Shown: in pieces, positions 5,110 through 8,571 of the stretch
Layout: each line of letters starts with the position of its first letter
Position numbering within the stretch: the first letter of the stretch is position 1
NCBI GenBank assembly: GCA_001797815.1
Contig: MGQK01000039.1
Coordinates: 16,413-24,983 of the forward strand
DNA: 8,571 nucleotides
Source of the DNA: Deltaproteobacteria bacterium RBG_13_61_14
GTDB lineage: Bacteria > RBG-13-61-14
Direction of reading: 5' to 3'
The notes under the pieces: generated by a model
What the model was told of the DNA's origin: nothing
Databases searched by the model: none
What the model saw: the letters and a program-made list of their open reading frames with translations, nothing else
Made by a program: the position numbers and the translations under genes

Positions 5110-6337
5110 CCCGCCTGACCTGAACATAGACCGCCTCGGTCGCGGCCGCGGCCTTGGCCCAGGAAAAATTCTGCTCGGCACGCCGGCGCGCCTGCCCGCC
5201 CAGTTGCCGGCGGAGCGAGGGAGAGGAGAGGAGTCGGCGGATGGCCCGGGCCAGCGCTTCCGGGTCGGCCGGCGGCACCAGCAGAGCCGCCACGCCGTCC
5301 GGTCCGGTCACTTCCGGCAAGGCGCCAGCGCTGGTGGCGACCACGGGCAGGCCGCAGGCCATGGCTTCCAGCGCCGGCAGGCCGAAGCCCTCGAACAGGC
5401 TCGGCACCACCGCGGCCTCGGCCCGGTTATATTCCTGCACCAGTTCCTCGTTGCTGATCCGCTCCCGCCAGCTCACCCGCTCGCCCAAGCCCAGCTTGGC
5501 AATCAGGTCCCGGGCATAGACCCGGCCCGGATACCGCCTTCCGTCCACGATCACCAGATGCACCGCCGCGGCCAGACTCGCCAGCGCCTCCAGGAGGTAG
5601 CGCACGCCCTTTTTCCGGTCCTCGGTCGAGCCGACAAAAATCAAACGGCCCGGCACTTTCTCGATCTCCGGGATCGGTCGGAAAAAAGCGCAGTCCACCC
5701 CGTGGTAGATCCGCTCGGCCCGGCCCGGCCCCAGCCGGTAATGCTCTTCGATCAAGCTCCCGACAAAATCGGATCCGGTAATCACCGCCTGAAGCTTCCG
5801 CGCCACCAGCGCCTGCATCAACGGAGGATAGTAAATGGCGCGGCGGGCTTTGCGGAGCAGGCCTTCCATCTGGCGCAGGTCTTCCTGGCGGTCAATCGCC
5901 AGCGGATGGTGGATGGTCGCCACCACCGGGATCCCGAGGCGCTGGATCAGGAGCAGTCCATAGCCCAGGCTCTGGTTGTCATGCACCACGTCGAATTTTT
6001 CCCGGGCATGGAGCCGGCGGAGCAACCCATAGAGACGGAAGCTCTGAGTCATCATCTCGGGATTGGCGCCGGCGCGGGCCAGGGCATACTCCAGGAGGCT
6101 CAGGGGTTGGATGATGGTCCGGAGCGGGAAATGACGGGCGGGCCGGACGATGAAGTTTTCGTTGGGCAGCAGGTGGGTTGTGGCCCAGGGCATCGGCCCC
6201 GGATAGGGCGGGCCGGAGAAGATGTGGACCTGGTGCCCGCGCTCGGCGAGCGCGCGCGAGAGGTTCTGGAGGTAAACGCCCTGCCCTCCGCAAAAGGGAT
6301 TGCCCCGATAACTGAAGAGAGCAACTTTCAACGGCAC
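5090..6337 (-). CDS. GT4-family glycosyltransferase (GT-B fold)
   Basis: This protein has 415 residues from GTG 6337. GGGAG (6342-6346) precedes GTG by only four bases and TTG 6331 by ten, so TTG (two codons shorter) is also possible. The N-terminal Rossmann domain starts with KVALFSYRGNPFCGGQGVYL and NLSRALAERGHQVHIFSGPP, the standard acceptor half. HDNQSLGYG and VVATIHHPL (120-146) follow. The donor half has RLIFVGSTEDRKKGVRYLLEAL (231-252), then the E-x7-E motif EGFGLPALE (E316, E324) and AGALPEV, which bind nucleotide-sugar phosphate and ribose. The enzyme is a retaining transferase using a nucleotide-sugar donor, probably at the inner membrane. It starts 23 bases after the aminotransferase stop and is in one operon with it. 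The last residues (about DWRAPY) come from sequence resembling a motif of the neighbouring insert, so the native C-terminus may be altered. Confidence 0.9.
   Translation of the reverse strand: MPLKVALFSYRGNPFCGGQGVYLQNLSRALAERGHQVHIFSGPPYPGPMPWATTHLLPNENFIVRPARHFPLRTIIQPLSLLEYALARAGANPEMMTQSFRLYGLLRRLHAREKFDVVHDNQSLGYGLLLIQRLGIPVVATIHHPLAIDRQEDLRQMEGLLRKARRAIYYPPLMQALVARKLQAVITGSDFVGSLIEEHYRLGPGRAERIYHGVDCAFFRPIPEIEKVPGRLIFVGSTEDRKKGVRYLLEALASLAAAVHLVIVDGRRYPGRVYARDLIAKLGLGERVSWRERISNEELVQEYNRAEAAVVPSLFEGFGLPALEAMACGLPVVATSAGALPEVTGPDGVAALLVPPADPEALARAIRRLLSSPSLRRQLGGQARRRAEQNFSWAKAAAATEAVYVQVRRDWRAPY
5112..5163. repeat. Right copy of the 53-bp imperfect direct repeat
   Basis: This is the partner of 397-449, including a 23-bp exact core (5126-5148). 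It is part of the intact glycosyltransferase gene and encodes FSWAKAAAATEAVYVQVRR. The two copies bracket the whole low-GC block. Confidence 0.75.
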
Positions 6338-6360
6338 TCTGCTCCCTTCGCCCGAGAATC

Positions 6361-7482
6361 TCAACTCGAGTGTTGGTAGAATCCAAGGATGGTCGAAGCC
6401 ACCCGGGACACGTCCTCTTCCGAAAGCTCCGGATACACCGGGATGGCCATGGTCTCTCGCGAGGCCCGCTCCGCCTCGGGCAAGGAAAGCCCCTCCGGCA
6501 CCAGCGGCGCGAAACACTCCAGCCGGTGCAGCGGCACCGGGTAATAAACCGCGGCGCCAATGCCCTGCTCCCGGAGATGCGCCAAGAGCTCATCGCGCCG
6601 GGGCACCCGGATCACGTAGTTGTTGTAAACGTGTTCGCACCCCTTGGCCTTCACCGGCGCCCGGACCGGCGAGTCCACGAAGAGGCGGTCATACTGGTCG
6701 GCATGCCGGCGCCGGGCATAGGTCCAACGCTCGAGGTACTTGAGCTTGACCCGCAGCACCGCGGCCTGGAGGGCATCCAGCCGGCTGTTGTAGCCGACCC
6801 GGCGGTGATGGTATTCCCGGCTGGCGCCGTGCACCCGCAGTTCCCGCACCGTCTTGGCCACGTCCTCCCGGTTGGTCAAAACCATGCCGCCATCCCCGAA
6901 CCCGCCCAGGTTCTTGCTCGGATAAAAACTCAAACAACCCGCGTCACCCAAGCTCCCGGCCGCCACGCCCTGGTAGCGCGACCCGATCGCCTGGGCGGTG
7001 TCTTCAATCACCGCCAGGCGGTAGAGGCGGGCGAGCTCCAGGATGGGAGCCAGGTGGGCCGGCTGGCCGAAGAGGTGCACCGGGACGATGGCCCGAGTCC
7101 GCTCGGTGATCCGCTTCTCGATCTGGGCCGGGTCCAGGTTGTAAGTGACCGGATCAATGTCCACGAAGACCGGCCGGGCGCCTAAAAGCGCCGAGGTGCT
7201 GGCGGTGGAGAAGAAGCTGTAGGCCGTGGTGATCACCTCATCGCCCGGCCCGACCCCAAGCGCGCGCAGCGCGAGCAGGAGCGCGTCGGTGCCCGAAGCC
7301 ACGGCGATGGCATAGCGCGCGCCCAGGTAAACGGCCAACTCCAGCTCCAGCGCCTCCACCTCCGGTCCCAGAATGAACTGCTGGCTGTCCAAAACCGCGA
7401 GCACCGCGGGAACGACTTCGTCCCGGATCTCGGCCCACTGGGCCTTCAGGTCGAGCAGCGGAATAGTTTTTCTTGCTTTCAT
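6361..7482 (-). CDS. DegT/DnrJ/EryC1/StrS-family sugar aminotransferase
   Basis: This PLP-dependent enzyme has 373 residues, the usual family length, and is cytoplasmic. It opens with IPLLDLKAQWAEIRDEV. QFILGPEVEALE (35-46) is the family's N-terminal signature, and ASGTDALLLAL (62-72) grips the cofactor phosphate. EDTAQAIGS (160-168) supplies the Asp that pairs with the pyridine nitrogen, and FYPSKNLGGFGDGG (186-199) contains the Schiff-base lysine K190. GYNSRLDALQAA (230-241) and the late VYYPVPLH (312-319) complete the pattern. Such enzymes transfer an amino group, usually from glutamate, to a keto-sugar nucleotide to make aminosugars for O-antigen, capsule or glycoconjugates. The exact sugar cannot be told. 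Its short leader has no strong ribosome binding site (AGGT at 7497-7500 is too far from ATG 7482). It is the first gene of a two-gene minus-strand operon with the glycosyltransferase. Confidence 0.92.
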   Translation of the reverse strand: MKARKTIPLLDLKAQWAEIRDEVVPAVLAVLDSQQFILGPEVEALELELAVYLGARYAIAVASGTDALLLALRALGVGPGDEVITTAYSFFSTASTSALLGARPVFVDIDPVTYNLDPAQIEKRITERTRAIVPVHLFGQPAHLAPILELARLYRLAVIEDTAQAIGSRYQGVAAGSLGDAGCLSFYPSKNLGGFGDGGMVLTNREDVAKTVRELRVHGASREYHHRRVGYNSRLDALQAAVLRVKLKYLERWTYARRRHADQYDRLFVDSPVRAPVKAKGCEHVYNNYVIRVPRRDELLAHLREQGIGAAVYYPVPLHRLECFAPLVPEGLSLPEAERASRETMAIPVYPELSEEDVSRVASTILGFYQHSS

Positions 7483-7591
7483 TGGCGAGACAGTTTACCT
7501 GATGGCAAATGATTAAGCAAGAAAGCCGGGTGATAATCACAAGGGTGATTTCAAATCGAAAAGGGAGGTGCAGGATAAAAACCTATTTGCT
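7483..7591. promoter_or_regulatory. Divergent promoter region with GTGAT palindrome
   Basis: This 109-bp spacer between two divergently read genes is AT-rich within GC-rich DNA, as expected for promoters. It contains a perfect 11-bp palindrome GTGATAATCAC (7530-7540) and a further half-site GTGAT at 7545-7549. The palindrome includes GATAAT (7532-7537), a five-of-six match to a plus-strand -10 box, but I find no good -35 box. A regulator binding here could control both directions; which one is unknown. Confidence 0.4.
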
Positions 7592-8571
7592 ATGATCTAC
7601 CCCATGACCGATTTCGAGACACCTGGGACGGAAACCTCTGCGCCTTTCCCGCAGCCGATGGCACTCTTCCGGGACCGGATGCGCGGCCCGGAGCTGGCCT
7701 CCCTCTACCAGGCGATCTGGCGCCTGGCCTGGCCGGCCTTCCTCGGCCAGGGCATCAGTTCCATGGTCATGTTCCTGGTGCGCATCATCGTCAGCAACCT
7801 CGGCGACAAAGCCTACAACAGCGTCAACATCGGGATGATGGTCTTTTTCGTGGTGATGACCGTGATCGCCGCGGTGGGCGTCGGCACCACCGCCCAGGTG
7901 GCCCTGGCCTGGGGCGCCGGCGACCGCCGCCACGCCGGCCGGGTGCTCCAGCAAAGCCTGCTCTGGGGGTTCCTGCTCACGGTGGTGATCGCGCTGGTGG
8001 GCATGCCCACCTCCAAGTTGCTCTACCACCTCCTGGGCGCGGACCAGGAAACCATCCGCTTCGGGACCACGGTGTTGATCTGGCTCTATGCCGCCACGCC
8101 CCTCCTGGCGCCCGGCTTTTTCCTGGCCGCCGGTCTTCGCGCCGCAGGTGATACCCGGACCCCCATGGTGGCCGGCGTGATCATGGCGGTGGCCGCCTTG
8201 ACCCTTTCCTATGGCCTGATCCTGGGCAAATTCGGATTTCCCGCGCTGGGCACTCTCGGCGCCGCCCTGGCGATTGATTGCTCTTTTTTTGTTTTTACCC
8301 TGATTCTGGGCATGCTCTTCCTCACCAACCGCACTGTCCTCAAGCTGCCGCTCCGCGGCTGGAAGCTGGATACCAAGATCGGCGCGGCCATCTTCAAGAT
8401 CGGGCTGCCCGCGGCCCTGGAATGGATCCTGATCCAGGTGGGTATGTTAGTTTACGTGTTTGTCATCTACAAGTACGGCGATGAACCGGCCGCCGGCTAT
8501 TTCACCGGCGTAGCCATCTTGACTTTTGCCCAGACTCCGGGCCACGGCTTCCAGACCGCGGCGGCAACCCT
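7592..8571 (+). CDS. MATE-family efflux transporter, N-terminal part (3' truncated)
   Basis: The frame is open from ATG 7592 to the window end, giving 326 residues of a family that usually has about 450. A hydrophilic cytoplasmic leader of about 40 residues precedes AIWRLAWPAFLGQGISSMVMFLVRIIVSNLG, the first helices. The MATE signature GLRAAGDTRTPM (181-192) lies after helix 5, with GTLGAALAID following. The second half begins FKIGLPAALEWILIQVG and PGHGFQTAAAT near the cut. MATE proteins are twelve-helix inner-membrane antiporters that export drugs or metabolites using sodium or proton gradients. The start is uncertain: ATG 7592, 7604 and 7658 are all in frame and none has a well-placed ribosome binding site; GGGAGG (7563-7568) is over 20 bases from the first. 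It diverges from the sugar aminotransferase; a link to that operon is possible but unproven. Confidence 0.88.
   Translation, partial: MIYPMTDFETPGTETSAPFPQPMALFRDRMRGPELASLYQAIWRLAWPAFLGQGISSMVMFLVRIIVSNLGDKAYNSVNIGMMVFFVVMTVIAAVGVGTTAQVALAWGAGDRRHAGRVLQQSLLWGFLLTVVIALVGMPTSKLLYHLLGADQETIRFGTTVLIWLYAATPLLAPGFFLAAGLRAAGDTRTPMVAGVIMAVAALTLSYGLILGKFGFPALGTLGAALAIDCSFFVFTLILGMLFLTNRTVLKLPLRGWKLDTKIGAAIFKIGLPAALEWILIQVGMLVYVFVIYKYGDEPAAGYFTGVAILTFAQTPGHGFQTAAAT

Noticed and set aside
5204-6379. Long open frame on the plus strand (391 codons)
   Set aside because: It lies fully antisense to the GT4 glycosyltransferase, whose motifs are clear. Its own translation is rich in His, Gln, Arg and Pro with no domain, as expected of a shadow in GC-rich DNA.
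6338-6517. Sixty-codon N-terminal extension of the glycosyltransferase
   Set aside because: It overlaps the 3' end of the aminotransferase, has an unnatural composition, and precedes the normal KVALFSY start of the family, for which a ribosome binding site exists.
6370-7185. Plus-strand open frame of 271 codons
   Set aside because: It is antisense to the sugar aminotransferase with intact catalytic motifs; the translation has no recognisable fold.
7568-7591. GTG at 7568 as the MATE start
   Set aside because: It is in frame, but the GGGAGG at 7563-7568 overlaps it, leaving no spacing for a ribosome binding site.
7583-8029. Minus-strand open frame of 148 codons
   Set aside because: It is very His/Asp/Gly-rich and antisense to the MATE gene, which carries the GDTRTPM signature; judged a shadow.
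1-8571. CRISPR array, tRNA or rRNA gene, riboswitch, integrase or transposase gene
   Set aside because: I looked for regularly spaced repeats, cloverleaf-like segments and recombinase motifs on both strands and saw none.

Overview
The window looks like bacterial DNA made of two different kinds of sequence. The outer parts (1-403 and about 5112-8571) are GC-rich. The middle (about 450-5110) is visibly poorer in GC; by hand count 601-660 has 20 G/C of 60, against 46 of 60 at 7261-7320. Gene content and style (DegT/StrS sugar aminotransferase, GT4 glycosyltransferase, MATE exporter, TetR regulator, radical SAM enzyme, periplasmic SRPBCC protein) suggest a Gram-negative of the Desulfobacterota/deltaproteobacterial sort. 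That assignment is inference; there is no rRNA or marker gene here.

Layout. 1-403 is the C-terminal part of an EamA/DMT-type permease. Its 3' end overlaps a 53-bp diverged copy of the glycosyltransferase gene's 3' end (397-449), whose other copy lies at 5112-5163 inside that gene. Between the two copies lies a five-gene plus-strand accessory block: a TetR/AcrR regulator (746-1498) behind a TTGACA promoter with a palindromic operator candidate; a soluble 186-residue protein of unknown function, possibly DUF2378/HNOB-like (1554-2114); a four-helix membrane protein (2334-2807); a radical SAM protein with an unusual CX8CX2C cluster motif (2968-4221); and a secreted SRPBCC/START-like protein (4352-4981). 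The block is scarred. It holds a second, orphan TetR C-terminal tail (2138-2221), another orphan coding tail (2841-2927), and a MITE-like element with 20-bp inverted ends around a perfect 28-bp palindrome (4232-4340).

From 5090 onward the GC-rich chromosome resumes. A minus-strand operon runs from a DegT/DnrJ/EryC1/StrS aminotransferase (7482-6361) into a GT4 glycosyltransferase (6337-5090), probably for synthesis of an aminosugar-containing surface glycan or glycoconjugate. Diverging from it across a 109-bp AT-rich spacer is a MATE-family exporter, cut by the window end.

Most interesting points: the block appears to have been inserted at, or recombined into, the glycosyltransferase tail, and the last codons of that enzyme seem to be supplied by inserted DNA. 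Within the block, a TetR-controlled set of radical SAM, membrane, soluble and periplasmic lipid-fold proteins could be a small uncharacterised pathway. Its substrate cannot be told from sequence.
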